Of a stretch of 64,000 nucleotides of DNA, positions 20,311 through 30,628 are shown piece after piece; the stretch's first letter is position 1, and every line of letters begins with the position of its first letter. Below the pieces are notes generated by a model. That model made no database searches. It saw only the letters and a program-made list of their open reading frames with translations, and had not been told where the DNA came from. Made by a program: the position numbers and the translations under genes. The stretch comes from Roseiarcus sp036488815 (GTDB lineage: Bacteria; Pseudomonadota; Alphaproteobacteria; Rhizobiales; Beijerinckiaceae), in the NCBI GenBank assembly GCA_036488815.1, contig DASXGX010000017.1, positions 1 through 64,000 of the forward strand. The letters are read 5' to 3'.

Positions 20311-21344
20311 CGCGCCGCACGGTCGTCCCGCAGGCGGCCGCCGACGCCGCCTTCGCGCCGCTCGCCGAAGCGAAAGCCCTCCTCCTCGCCGTCTCCGGCG
20401 GCCCCGATTCGACGGCGCTGTTGCTGATGGCCCAGGCCTGGGCCGCTCGACGCGGCGGCGTCCCTCGCCTCGAAGCGGCGACGGTCGATCATGGCCTGCG
20501 GCCCGAGAGCGCCGACGAGGCGCGCGCCGTCGCCGCGCTGTGCGAAAAGCTCGCGATCCCGCATCACACGCTTCTTTGGCAAGGCGAAAAGCCCAAGACC
20601 CGTCTCCAGGAGCGCGCCCGCGAGGCGCGCTATGCGCTGCTGGCGCAATGTGCGAAGGCAGCCGGCGCCGACGTCATCGTCACCGGCCACCACCTCGACG
20701 ACCAGGCGGAAACCGCGTTGTTCCGCCTGATGCGCGGCTCGGGCGTCGCGGGGCTGAGGGGCATGAGCGCGCAATCGGCGCGCGACGGCGTAACCATCGC
20801 CCGGCCTTTGCTCGGCTTTCCCAAGACGCAACTCGTCGCCTATTGCCTCGAAGCGGGCGTTCCTTTCGCGCGCGACCCATCCAACGAGGACCCACGTTAC
20901 GCCCGCACGCGGCTACGCGCGCTCGCCGGGACGCTCGCCGCCGAAGGCCTCGACGCGCCGGCGCTCGCCCGCCTCGCTCGCCGCGCCGCGCAGATCGAGG
21001 AGGCGCTCGTCCGCCAGACCGAGGCGACCGAAGCACGCCTGCGGCTGATCGGGACCGGCGCCTGCGAGGCGGCAGCCTTGTTCGGGGAGCCGATCGAGAT
21101 CGTGCAACGGTTGCTGACGGCGGCGATCGCGAAGGTCGGCGGCCGAGATCCGGAGCGGATCGGTCTGGAGAAGATCGAAGCGCTGACGCAAGGCCTGCGG
21201 GACGCGATCGGCGCCAGCGAGGTCTTCAGCGCCAATGTCGCCGGCGCGCGGGTCCGGACGCTGAAGGGAGTCGTCAGGGTCGAGCCGGAGCCGCCGCGAC
21301 GTGGGTCATCTCGCCCCTCGCCGCAAAACAATGCCGGCGCTTAA
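20304..21344 (+). CDS. tilS: tRNA(Ile)-lysidine synthase TilS
   Basis: ATP-dependent enzyme that puts lysidine on C34 of tRNA-Ile(CAU), 346 residues. The PP-loop SGGPDST is at residues 31-37 and ITGHHLDDQAET-type residues (VTGHHLDDQAET) follow. The likely start is TTG at 20304, inside the cpoB stop, so it is coupled. The C-terminal domain is short, as in many alphaproteobacteria. ftsH, which usually follows tilS in this group, is absent here. Confidence 0.92.
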   Translation: MLTRRTVVPQAAADAAFAPLAEAKALLLAVSGGPDSTALLLMAQAWAARRGGVPRLEAATVDHGLRPESADEARAVAALCEKLAIPHHTLLWQGEKPKTRLQERAREARYALLAQCAKAAGADVIVTGHHLDDQAETALFRLMRGSGVAGLRGMSAQSARDGVTIARPLLGFPKTQLVAYCLEAGVPFARDPSNEDPRYARTRLRALAGTLAAEGLDAPALARLARRAAQIEEALVRQTEATEARLRLIGTGACEAAALFGEPIEIVQRLLTAAIAKVGGRDPERIGLEKIEALTQGLRDAIGASEVFSANVAGARVRTLKGVVRVEPEPPRRGSSRPSPQNNAGA

Positions 21345-21440
21345 AGCGATTTGGTTTTTGGTTGGCCCGCCGCGCTTGTCACCCCCATGAAAACGCGGGG
21401 CTAGGCAACCGCCGCGGGCCTTCGTCCTTTGACTCCTGGA

Positions 21441-21459
21441 TGCCCGCTTTTCGCGGGCA
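21441..21459. terminator. Hairpin between convergent tilS and DUF59 gene
   Basis: TGCCCGC at 21441-21447 pairs with GCGGGCA at 21453-21459. The flanks GACTCCTGGA and TGACAAGG match a widespread alphaproteobacterial repeat. Position between convergent genes fits a shared terminator. Confidence 0.55.
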
Positions 21460-21477
21460 TGACAAGGTGCGCCGGCC

Positions 21478-21861
21478 TCACCACATGTCGAGCGCGACGC
21501 GCGCCTCGTCGGACATGCGGCTCTGGTCCCACGGCGGATCGAAGACCATGTTGACCTTGGCGCCGGAGACGCCGGGAACGGCGCTGACCGCGTTCTCGAC
21601 CCAGCCCGGCATCTCGCCCGCCACCGGGCAGGCCGGGGCGGTGAGCGTCATATCGACGGTGACGAAGCGGTCGTCGTCGATGTCGACGCTGTAGATGAGG
21701 CCCAGCTCGTAGATGTCGGCGGGGATCTCGGGATCGTAAACGGTCTTCAGCGCCTTGACGATCTCTCCGGTGAGGGCGTCGAGGTCCTCCTTCGATATCG
21801 TCGAGGGCGCCCGTTCCAGCGAGAGACCGGAGGGCGTTGCGACGGTCGGCGTGTCGGTCAT
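21478..21861 (-). CDS. SUF-system DUF59 protein (SufT-like)
   Basis: Accessory Fe-S assembly factor of the MIP18/DUF59 family, 127 residues. Motifs: YDPEIPADIYELGLIYSVDI and LTAPACPVAGEMPGW, with the conserved Cys in ACPV. The start MTDTPTV at 21861 follows GGGGAGG. It is the last gene of the suf operon, 16 bases after sufS. The symbol sufT is often given, but alphaproteobacterial suf operons also use other names, so it is left blank. Confidence 0.9.
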   Translation of the reverse strand: MTDTPTVATPSGLSLERAPSTISKEDLDALTGEIVKALKTVYDPEIPADIYELGLIYSVDIDDDRFVTVDMTLTAPACPVAGEMPGWVENAVSAVPGVSGAKVNMVFDPPWDQSRMSDEARVALDMW

Positions 21862-21877
21862 CGCCAAAATGCCTCCC

Positions 21878-23113
21878 CTAGGCGAACAATTTTTGCGCGC
21901 GGTCGAGCGCCTCGGCGAGCGCGTCGACCTCCGCATGCGTATTATACAGCGCGAATGAAGCGCGACACGTCGACGTCACGCCGAAACGTTGCAGCAGCGG
22001 CATTGCGCAATGGGTGCCCGCGCGCACGGCGACGCCCGAGCGATCGATGATCGTCGCGACGTCATGCGCATGCGCGCCTTCCATGGCGAACGACAGGATC
22101 GGCCCCTTGCCGGGCGCCGTCCCGAAGATGCGGAGCGAATTGATGGCGCCGAGCCGTTCATGCGCGTAGGCGCTCACGGATGCCTCGTGTGCGCGCACCT
22201 TGGCGCGACCGATTCCCTCGACATAGTCGAGCGCCGCGCCGAGCCCGATCGCCTGGACGATCGGCGGCGTGCCCGCCTCGAAGCGGTGCGGCGGCTTGTT
22301 GTAGGTGACCGTCTCGCGCGTCACCTCTTCGATCATCTCGCCGCCGCCGTTGAAGGGCGGCAAGGCTTCGAGCAACGCCCGCTTGCCATAGAGAACGCCG
22401 ATGCCGGTCGGCCCGTAGACCTTGTGGCCGGTGAAGGCGTAGAAGTCGGCGTCCAGATCCCGAACATCGATGTCGAGATGCACTGCGCCTTGCGAGCCGT
22501 CGACCAGCACCGGCACGCCGCGCGCATGGGCGAGACGGACGATCTCCTTGATCGGCGGCGCCGTGCCGAGCACGTTCGACATCTGCGAGATGGCGACGAT
22601 CTTCGTGCGTGGCGAAAGCGCGCGCTCGAACGCTTCGAGCGAAAAGGAGCCATCGTCAGCGACGTCCACCCACTTGAGGACGGCGCCCTTGCGCTCGCGA
22701 TGGAAATGCCACGGCACGATGTTGGAGTGATGCTCCATCACCGACAGCACGATCTCGTCGCCCTCGCCGATGTGCGCGGCGCCGAAGCTCGCGGCGACCA
22801 GATTGATCGCCTCGGTCGCCGAGCGCGTGAAGACGATCTCCTCGCTCGAAGAGGCGTTCAGGAAGCGCCGTACGGTCTCGCGCGCCGCCTCATAGGCCTC
22901 GGTCGCGGCGTTGGCGAGGTAATGCAGTCCGCGATGGACGTTGGCGTACTCATGCTCGTAGGCGTACGTCAGCCGCTCGATGACGGCTCGCGGCTTTTGC
23001 GCCGATGCGGCGTTGTCGAAATAGACGAGCGGCTTGCCATAAGGCCGCTCGGCCAGGGCCGGAAAATCCTGACGGATCGCCTCGACGTCGTACGGCGTGA
23101 CGTGACGGGTCAT
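21878..23113 (-). CDS. sufS: Cysteine desulfurase SufS
   Basis: PLP enzyme supplying sulfur for Fe-S clusters, 411 residues. PLP lysine Lys231 in FTGHKVYGPTG, and active-site Cys369 in RAGTHCAMPLL, the SufS/group II layout. The start at 23113 overlaps the sufD stop (ATGA). No sufE follows; the DUF59 gene does. Confidence 0.97.
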   Translation of the reverse strand: MTRHVTPYDVEAIRQDFPALAERPYGKPLVYFDNAASAQKPRAVIERLTYAYEHEYANVHRGLHYLANAATEAYEAARETVRRFLNASSSEEIVFTRSATEAINLVAASFGAAHIGEGDEIVLSVMEHHSNIVPWHFHRERKGAVLKWVDVADDGSFSLEAFERALSPRTKIVAISQMSNVLGTAPPIKEIVRLAHARGVPVLVDGSQGAVHLDIDVRDLDADFYAFTGHKVYGPTGIGVLYGKRALLEALPPFNGGGEMIEEVTRETVTYNKPPHRFEAGTPPIVQAIGLGAALDYVEGIGRAKVRAHEASVSAYAHERLGAINSLRIFGTAPGKGPILSFAMEGAHAHDVATIIDRSGVAVRAGTHCAMPLLQRFGVTSTCRASFALYNTHAEVDALAEALDRAQKLFA

Positions 23114-24387
23114 GTGCTCTCCATCCCTGCGCGCCGCGCGAGCCATGCGCGCATCGCGCCCGAGAGGACCTCGTCGATCTTGGGATCGGCGACGCGCGCG
23201 ATCGCCTCGGCGCCGAAGGCTTCGAGCACCATCGCCTCCGCCTCGCGCCGCGGCAAGCCGCGCGCCTGGAGATAGAAGATCTGCTCGGGGTCGAGCGCGC
23301 CGACCGTCGCGCCGTGGCCGCAAACGACGTCGTCGGCGAGGATCTCGAGCTCGGGCTTGTTGTTCATCGAGGCGTTCGGCGACAACAGGATCGCCTGCGA
23401 CTTCATGCCGCCGTCAGTCTTCTGGGCGTATTGGCGAACGATCACCTTGCCCTGGTAAACGCCGACGCCCTCGTCCGCGACGATGTGCCGGTAGAATTCG
23501 CGGCTTTCGCCGTTCGGCGCGGCGTGGATGACTTCGAGCGTGGTGTCGGCGTGCCGGCGCCCGTCGACCAAGGAAAGGCCGCCGAGGCCGATCCGCGCCC
23601 GCTCGCCGGCGAGCGTCGCAAAGATCTGCCGCCGCGCCAGCGCGCCGCCCGCGATGAGGCCAAAGGCGTCGAGCGCGGCGCCTTCGGCGAGGCTCACGAC
23701 CTGGCTTTCGACGTGCACACCCGCCTCGTCCTCGATCGACACGACATGCGACGCCTTGGCGTCCTTCGCGACGTCGATCCAGGTCGACACGTTGCGCTGC
23801 GCCTGCGCCCCGGCGCCGACGAAGCGCTCGACGACCTTCGCCTGCGCGGCAGCGCCGAGCGTGATCGCGAGACGCGAATAGACCGCCTCGGCGCCCGGCG
23901 TGAAAATGTGAACGATCTCGACCAGCGGCGCGTCGGCGCCCGCCTCAAAGGTGAGCGCGCAGCCGCCCTGCGCCAGCGCGACGTTGAGGGCCAAGACAGG
24001 GTCGGCGTCGCCGAGCGGCGGCGTGTCCGGCGTGACGGGGAAAATCGCGACGCCCGACGGCGGCGCGTCGGAGAGCGCCGCGACATAATGGCCGTCGACC
24101 AGCGCGACACGGCTCGCGCCGATCCGCGCCAGCGACGCCAACATGCCGCGCGCCGCTTCGATCGCCGCAGCGGCAGGCGCAGCGGCGATCGGCGCGGCGC
24201 TGACGAGCGCAGCGCGCAGATCGGTGTAATGCCACGACTCGACCCGGCGGGTCGGCAGGCCGGACTGCTCGAAACGGCGGAACGCCGCTTCGCGCTGCAC
24301 CGAGGGGGCCGCGCTACGGAGCGCCGCGAACTGCGCCGCGAGGGTGGTCTCGGCCGCTGTCTTGGCGATGACGCGTTCCAGGCTCAT
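23110..24387 (-). CDS. sufD: Fe-S assembly scaffold protein SufD
   Basis: Partner of SufB in the SufBC2D scaffold, 425 residues. The C-terminal beta-helix end carries NNKPELEILADDVVCGHGAT and AEAMVLEAFGAEAI, typical SufB/SufD. I start at ATG 24387 (MSLERVIAK); its first base is the last base of the sufC stop. The N-terminal half is Ala-rich and variable, as usual for SufD. Confidence 0.96.
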   Translation of the reverse strand: MSLERVIAKTAAETTLAAQFAALRSAAPSVQREAAFRRFEQSGLPTRRVESWHYTDLRAALVSAAPIAAAPAAAAIEAARGMLASLARIGASRVALVDGHYVAALSDAPPSGVAIFPVTPDTPPLGDADPVLALNVALAQGGCALTFEAGADAPLVEIVHIFTPGAEAVYSRLAITLGAAAQAKVVERFVGAGAQAQRNVSTWIDVAKDAKASHVVSIEDEAGVHVESQVVSLAEGAALDAFGLIAGGALARRQIFATLAGERARIGLGGLSLVDGRRHADTTLEVIHAAPNGESREFYRHIVADEGVGVYQGKVIVRQYAQKTDGGMKSQAILLSPNASMNNKPELEILADDVVCGHGATVGALDPEQIFYLQARGLPRREAEAMVLEAFGAEAIARVADPKIDEVLSGAMRAWLARRAGMEST

Positions 24388-25136
24388 CAAGCCGCCTCGC
24401 TCGCATAATCGCGATAACCGTTGCGCTCAAGCTCCAGCGCAAGCTCCGGACCGCCGGATTTGACGATGCTGCCCTTGGCCATGACATGCACCACATCAGG
24501 CTTGATGTATTCGAGCAGCCGCTGATAGTGCGTGATGATCAGGAACGAGCGCTTGGGGTCGCGCAGCGCGTTGACGCCCTCGGCGACGATGCGAAGAGCG
24601 TCGATGTCGAGGCCGGAGTCGGTCTCGTCCAGCACGGCGAGCTTGGGCGTCAGCAGCGCCATCTGCAGCACTTCCATGCGCTTCTTCTCGCCGCCGGAGA
24701 AACCGACGTTGAGCGGCCGCTTGAGCATCTCGGGGTCGATCTTGAGGCTCTGCGCAGCGCCGCGCACGGCGCGCATGAAGTCGGGCGTCGTCAGGTCGGC
24801 CTCGCCGCGCGCGCGGCGCTGTGCGTTCAGCGCCGCCTTCAGGAAGGTCATCGTCGCGACGCCAGGGATCTCGATCGGATATTGGAACGCGAGAAAGACG
24901 CCGCGCGTCGCCCGCGCGTCCGGTTCGAGCTCGAGCAGGTTCTCGCCGTCGAGCAGGATCTCGCCGGAGGTCACCGCATAATCCGGCTTGCCCGCGATCA
25001 CATAGGAGAGGGTCGATTTGCCCGAGCCGTTGGGCCCCATGATCGCCGCCACCTGGCCCGTCTGCACGGTGAGGTTGAGGCCTTCCAGGATCGGCTTTCC
25101 CTTGATTTCAACGCTGAGGTTCTTGACTTGAAGCAT
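24387..25136 (-). CDS. sufC: Fe-S assembly ATPase SufC
   Basis: ABC-type ATPase driving the SufBCD scaffold, 249 residues. Walker A GPNGSGKST (about 34-42), signature FSGGEKKR and Walker B AVLDETDSGLD. The start MLQVKNLSVEI at 25136 has no strong ribosome site and lies 11 bases after the cupin gene, so it may depend on translation from upstream. Confidence 0.97.
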   Translation of the reverse strand: MLQVKNLSVEIKGKPILEGLNLTVQTGQVAAIMGPNGSGKSTLSYVIAGKPDYAVTSGEILLDGENLLELEPDARATRGVFLAFQYPIEIPGVATMTFLKAALNAQRRARGEADLTTPDFMRAVRGAAQSLKIDPEMLKRPLNVGFSGGEKKRMEVLQMALLTPKLAVLDETDSGLDIDALRIVAEGVNALRDPKRSFLIITHYQRLLEYIKPDVVHVMAKGSIVKSGGPELALELERNGYRDYASEAA

Positions 25137-25147
25137 TTCGCACAAAC

Positions 25148-25644
25148 TCACTTTTCGCCGTCGAAATAATCGACGCCGCTGTCCAATCGGCCGACGAAAC
25201 GAATGCCGCCGGCGGCGGGATCGCGCCAATCGATGCGCGACATGACGGCGAATTTCCCGGAATCCGGATATTCGCACACGTCGCTGATCGGCTTGTCGGA
25301 TACGCCGAGATATTTCAGTTCGGTCTCGCCGGTGTTGACGATCTGGTGCGCCGACGCCGCGCCTTTGCCGGCGGGCGCAGCGAGCACGTCGCCGGCGCGG
25401 ACCGGATGGCGTTCCGCGCCGAAGCGATACTCACCCGTCCCCTCCAGGATGACGAACAGCTCATTCGTCACGTGATGGACGTGGAACGGAAAAGCCTTCT
25501 TGCCGGGCGGAACGCAGGTCACCATGCAGCCAAGGCCGCCGGCGCCGATCAAGTCGCCGATCGGCGCGATCTTCGCGGAGAAGGCGCCGTCCGCGCCCTT
25601 CATCTCGCGAAAGGGCGCGTCGGCGACGTTGATCAGCGGGCGCG

Positions 25645-25648
<4 letters not shown>
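25148..25648 (-). CDS. Cupin protein encoded inside the suf operon
   Basis: Small cupin, 166 residues. Metal-ligand motif FPFHVHHVTNELFVILEGTG (cupin motif 1: HxH, Glu), then the second motif around AHQIVNTGETELKYLGV. The start at 25648 overlaps the sufB stop by four bases (ATGA), so it is translationally coupled to sufB, and sufC follows after 11 bases. A cupin between sufB and sufC is not part of the classical SUF set. Possible roles are metal handling, a regulatory sugar-phosphate-type cupin or an Fe-S accessory function. Confidence 0.85.
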
Positions 25649-27114
<1,466 letters not shown>

Positions 27115-27180
27115 GGGGACTTCTCCTCGCCTTGACGGTTTCAAGGACCGTCGGTGGGGGTCAACGATGGGCTCACAACC

Positions 27181-27555
27181 CTATTGGGAGCCGGACTCCG
27201 GGCTGTGGCAGACAGCCTCTATATTGTGTCCGTCGGGGTCGATTGCAAACGCCCCGTAATAGTTCGGATGGTACTGCGGGCGCAAGCCCGGCGGCCCATT
27301 ATCCTTGCCTCCCGCCTTCAGCGCGGCGGCGTAAAAGGCTTCGACTTCAGCGCGATTCCGGGCGACGAAGGCGAGGTGCAGCGGCGCGGCGGGCTCCCCT
27401 TGAGCAAGCCAGAGCTGCGGCTTTCCGTCGCGGCCCAGACCCACATGTCCCGGGAACTCCATCGCGACGCCGACGCCCAGCGGCGCCAGGGCCTCGACGT
27501 AGAACCGCCGGCTCGCCTCGAAGTCCTTAACTGCAAATCCGATATGATCGAGCAT
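27181..27555 (-). CDS. VOC-family (glyoxalase-like) protein
   Basis: Vicinal oxygen chelate fold protein, 124 residues. MLDHIGFAVKDFEASRRFYV is the usual first beta-alpha unit, and YYGAFAIDPDGHNIEAVCH holds the second metal-ligand strand. The start at 27555 follows GGGAGGG. Its frame extends far upstream without homology. The substrate is unknown. It lies 66 bases ahead of sufB and could share transcription. Confidence 0.82.
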   Translation of the reverse strand: MLDHIGFAVKDFEASRRFYVEALAPLGVGVAMEFPGHVGLGRDGKPQLWLAQGEPAAPLHLAFVARNRAEVEAFYAAALKAGGKDNGPPGLRPQYHPNYYGAFAIDPDGHNIEAVCHSPESGSQ

Positions 27556-27639
27556 CGCAGCCCTCCCCATATGTTCTATGGAGACTAGGGCCCCCGCCGA
27601 TCGCGGCGCAAGCGGCGTGCGGGCAGGCCGCATAGGAGA

Positions 27640-28461
27640 ATGACGGATCTCATGACGCGAGCCACCGACCTGCCGGCCTTCCTGGCGAGGCATGAACGGC
27701 TGTTCGTGCTGACCGGCGCTGGCTGCAGCACGCGTTCCGGCATCCCGGACTACAGGGACGCCGACGGCCAATGGAAGCGCGCCAAGCCCGTGACCTATCA
27801 GGCCTTTATGGGAGACGAGGCGACCCGCAGGCGCTATTGGGCGCGAAGCCTCGTCGGATGGCGGCGCTTCAGCCGCGCCGAACCCAACGATACGCATCAC
27901 GCTTTGGCGAGGCTCGAGGCGACCGGGAAGGTCGAACTCCTGCTCACCCAGAACGTCGACCGGCTGCATCAAGCCGCCGGCAGCGCCGAGGTGATCGACT
28001 TGCACGGCCGGCTCGACCGGGTGCGCTGCATGGCTTGCGGGGAGCGATTGCCGCGCAGCGAGGTGCAGAACCACCTTGCCAGCCGCAACGCCGGTTGGCT
28101 CGCTCTCGACGCCGGCGCCGCGCCGGACGGCGACGCCGATCTCGAAGGCGCCGACTTTTCTGCCTTTGTGACGCCCTCCTGTCCGCACTGCGGCGGCCTC
28201 CTCAAGCCGGACGTGGTGTTTTTCGGCGAAAGCGTTCCTCCCGAGCGGGTGCAAGCGGCGGCGCAGCGCCTCGAGCAGGCCGACGCGATGCTGATCGTCG
28301 GCTCGTCGCTGATGGTCTATTCGGGCTTCCGCTTCGCCGAGATGGCGGCCCGCGCCGGCAAGCCGATCGCCGCGGTCAACCTCGGCCGCACGCGCGCCGA
28401 CGAATTGCTCACGCTGAAGGTCGAAGCGGCGTGCGAGGCGGCGCTGGCTTTTCTTTTGTGA
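27640..28461 (+). CDS. NAD-dependent protein deacylase, Sir2 family
   Basis: Sirtuin of 273 residues. The NAD-binding motif GAGCSTRSGIPDYRD starts near residue 26, TQNVDRLHQAAG follows, and catalytic His122 is in LHG. The Zn site is complete: Cys130, Cys133, Cys181, Cys184. AGGAG is only a few bases before ATG 27640; a second ATG at 27652 is also possible. The long acidic insert in the Zn module resembles SIRT4-like sirtuins. UPF0178 follows. Confidence 0.92.
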   Translation: MTDLMTRATDLPAFLARHERLFVLTGAGCSTRSGIPDYRDADGQWKRAKPVTYQAFMGDEATRRRYWARSLVGWRRFSRAEPNDTHHALARLEATGKVELLLTQNVDRLHQAAGSAEVIDLHGRLDRVRCMACGERLPRSEVQNHLASRNAGWLALDAGAAPDGDADLEGADFSAFVTPSCPHCGGLLKPDVVFFGESVPPERVQAAAQRLEQADAMLIVGSSLMVYSGFRFAEMAARAGKPIAAVNLGRTRADELLTLKVEAACEAALAFLL

Positions 28462-28492
28462 GGCGAGGCTGTCGCCCAAACAAGGTACGATC

Positions 28493-28981
28493 ATGGACGC
28501 CACCCGCCCCTCGCTGCGCATCTACCTCGACGCCGACGCCTGCCCGGTGAAGGACGAGACCTATCGGGTCGCCGCGCGCTATGGCCTGAAGGTCATCGTC
28601 GTCGCCAACAGCCCCATCCTGGTTCCCCGCACGCCGGGCGTCGAGAGGATCGTCGTCGGCGCCGGGCTCGACGTGGCGGACGATTGGATCGCCGAGCGCG
28701 CCGGCCCGGGCGCGATCGTCGTCACCGCCGACGTGCCGCTGGCGAGCCGCTGCGTGAAGGCGGGCGCCGAGGTTCTCACGCCGAGCGGCAAGCGGTTCAG
28801 CGACGCCTCGATCGGCATGGCGCTCGCCACCCGCAATCTGATGGATCATCTGCGGTCCGCCGGCGAGGCGACGCCCGGCCCGAGAGCCTTCACACCGCGC
28901 GACCGCTCGAACTTCCTCGGCGCGCTCGACAACGCCGTGGCGCGTCTCAAGCGCGCCGGCTTCGCGGCGGGGGAAGGCTGA
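28493..28981 (+). CDS. UPF0178 (YaiI/YqxD) family protein
   Basis: PIN-like fold protein of unknown role, 162 residues. Acidic motif IYLDADACPVKDE at about residues 9-21, then VVTADVPLAS and TPSGKRFSDASI match the family. It starts 31 bases after the sirtuin gene and may be co-transcribed. Confidence 0.92.
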   Translation: MDATRPSLRIYLDADACPVKDETYRVAARYGLKVIVVANSPILVPRTPGVERIVVGAGLDVADDWIAERAGPGAIVVTADVPLASRCVKAGAEVLTPSGKRFSDASIGMALATRNLMDHLRSAGEATPGPRAFTPRDRSNFLGALDNAVARLKRAGFAAGEG

Positions 28982-29055
28982 GCGCGCAGGTGCAAGACCT
29001 CTCGCAACCGGCCGAAGTTTCTGTATATTGCCGCGGCAACGCTGGAGCCTTTTTC

Positions 29056-29295
29056 GTGATCGTAGCCGCCAAGCCTGTGCTCGCCACGCGCGCCTTCGCG
29101 CTCGTCCTGGTCGTCGGTTTGGCGCTCGCCGCTTCCGGTTGCGGCAGGGCCGGCCCCCTGGAGCCGCCGCCGAACGCGAGCGCTTCGCCGACCCCGCAAG
29201 CGAGCAGCGACACGGGCGGCCTGCCCGCCGCGCACCACAAACCCCCGCCGATCGTCGCCCCCAAGACCCCGTTCGTGCTCGATCCGCTGCTCTGA
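29056..29295 (+). CDS. lptM: Small lipoprotein LptM (YifL)-like
   Basis: Lipoprotein of 79 residues starting with GTG at 29056, with GGAG nine bases upstream. Lipobox AASGC gives Cys29; the following GRAGPLEPP is the LptM/YifL signature. The rest is Pro/Ala/Ser-rich. It lies 11 bases before lysA, the position seen across proteobacteria. LptM helps LptD maturation in E. coli; the same role here is inference. Confidence 0.85.
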   Translation: MIVAAKPVLATRAFALVLVVGLALAASGCGRAGPLEPPPNASASPTPQASSDTGGLPAAHHKPPPIVAPKTPFVLDPLL

Positions 29296-29306
29296 AGGTT
29301 TAACGA

Positions 29307-30575
29307 ATGCATCATTTCGCCTATCGCGGCGGCGCGCTGCACGCGGAGGACGTCGATCTGGCGCGCATCGCGCGTGAGGTTGGCACGCCCTTCTACTGCT
29401 ATTCCACCGCCACCATCGAGCGGCATTTCCGTGTCTTCAGCGCCGCCTTCGCCGGCTCGCCGGCGCTGGTGTGCTACGCGATGAAGGCCAATTCCAATCA
29501 GGCGGTGCTCGCAACCCTCGCGCGCCTCGGCGCGGGCATGGACGTCGTCTCGGGCGGCGAACTGCGGCGCGCCCGCGCGGCCGGCGTGCCGGGGGAGAAG
29601 ATCATCTTTTCCGGCGTCGGCAAGACCCGCGAAGACATGGCGCTGGCGCTCGACGAGGGCATTCTGTGCTTCAACGTCGAATCGGAGCCCGAGCTCGAGA
29701 CGCTCTCCGAAGTCGCGAGCGCCCGCGGCCAAACCGCGCCCATCTCGATCCGCGTCAATCCCGACGTCGACGCGCGCACTCACGCCAAGATTTCCACCGG
29801 AAAGTCGGAAAACAAGTTCGGCATTCCGATCTCGCGCGCCCGCAACGTCTACGCCCGCGCTCGCGCCCTGCCCGGCCTCGCCGTCAAAGGCGTCGACATG
29901 CATATCGGCTCGCAGATCGTCGACATGCAGCCCTTCGACGACGCCTTCGCCCTGCTGGCGGATTTCGTGCGCGAATTGCGCGCCGACGGCCATGCGATCG
30001 AGCACCTCGACCTCGGCGGCGGCCTCGGCATCCCTTACCATTTCGACAACGATCCGCCGCCCAATCCTGAGATCTACGCACAGGTCGTCGCGCGGCGGAC
30101 GCGCGAACTCGGCTGCAAGGTCTGCTTCGAGCCGGGGCGCCTGATCGTCGGCAACGCCGGGGTGCTGGTGATCAAGACGATTTACGTCAAGCGCGGCGAG
30201 GGCAAGGCGTTCGTGATCGTCGATGCGGCGATGAACGACCTCATCCGCCCGACGCTCTACGACGCCTATCACGAAATCCTGCCGCTCGCGGAGCCCGCCG
30301 CCGATGCGCCGCGGCTCAAGGCCGACGTGGTCGGCCCGGTGTGCGAAAGCGGCGATTTTCTCGCCCTCGAGCGCGAGATGGCGGAGCCGAAGGCGGGCGA
30401 TCTCATGGCTGTGATGTCGGCGGGCGCTTACGGCGCCGTGCAGGCGGGAACTTACAATACGCGCTTGCTCGTCCCGGAGGTCCTGGTGCGCGGGGCGGAC
30501 TTCGCGGTGGTGCGCCCTCGCCCCACGTATGACGAGTTGATCGGCCTAGACAAACTTCCGCCTTGGTTAAGGTGA
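29307..30575 (+). CDS. lysA: Diaminopimelate decarboxylase
   Basis: Last step of lysine synthesis, PLP-dependent, 422 residues. PLP lysine Lys60 in VCYAMKANSN, HIGSQI, GGGLGIPY and the C-terminal CESGDFL motif are all present. It forms the usual lptM-lysA row, followed by the DUF4175 gene. Confidence 0.97.
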   Translation: MHHFAYRGGALHAEDVDLARIAREVGTPFYCYSTATIERHFRVFSAAFAGSPALVCYAMKANSNQAVLATLARLGAGMDVVSGGELRRARAAGVPGEKIIFSGVGKTREDMALALDEGILCFNVESEPELETLSEVASARGQTAPISIRVNPDVDARTHAKISTGKSENKFGIPISRARNVYARARALPGLAVKGVDMHIGSQIVDMQPFDDAFALLADFVRELRADGHAIEHLDLGGGLGIPYHFDNDPPPNPEIYAQVVARRTRELGCKVCFEPGRLIVGNAGVLVIKTIYVKRGEGKAFVIVDAAMNDLIRPTLYDAYHEILPLAEPAADAPRLKADVVGPVCESGDFLALEREMAEPKAGDLMAVMSAGAYGAVQAGTYNTRLLVPEVLVRGADFAVVRPRPTYDELIGLDKLPPWLR

Positions 30576-30628
30576 GGCTGACGCAGCAACGGCGGCGGAC
30601 ATGACGTTCGCCGGCGAGGAGACTGCCT

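Noticed and set aside
27181..28521. 446-codon minus frame that could make a long VOC fusion
   Set aside because: Only the last 124 codons show the VOC fold and have a good ribosome site; the rest is antisense to the sirtuin gene.
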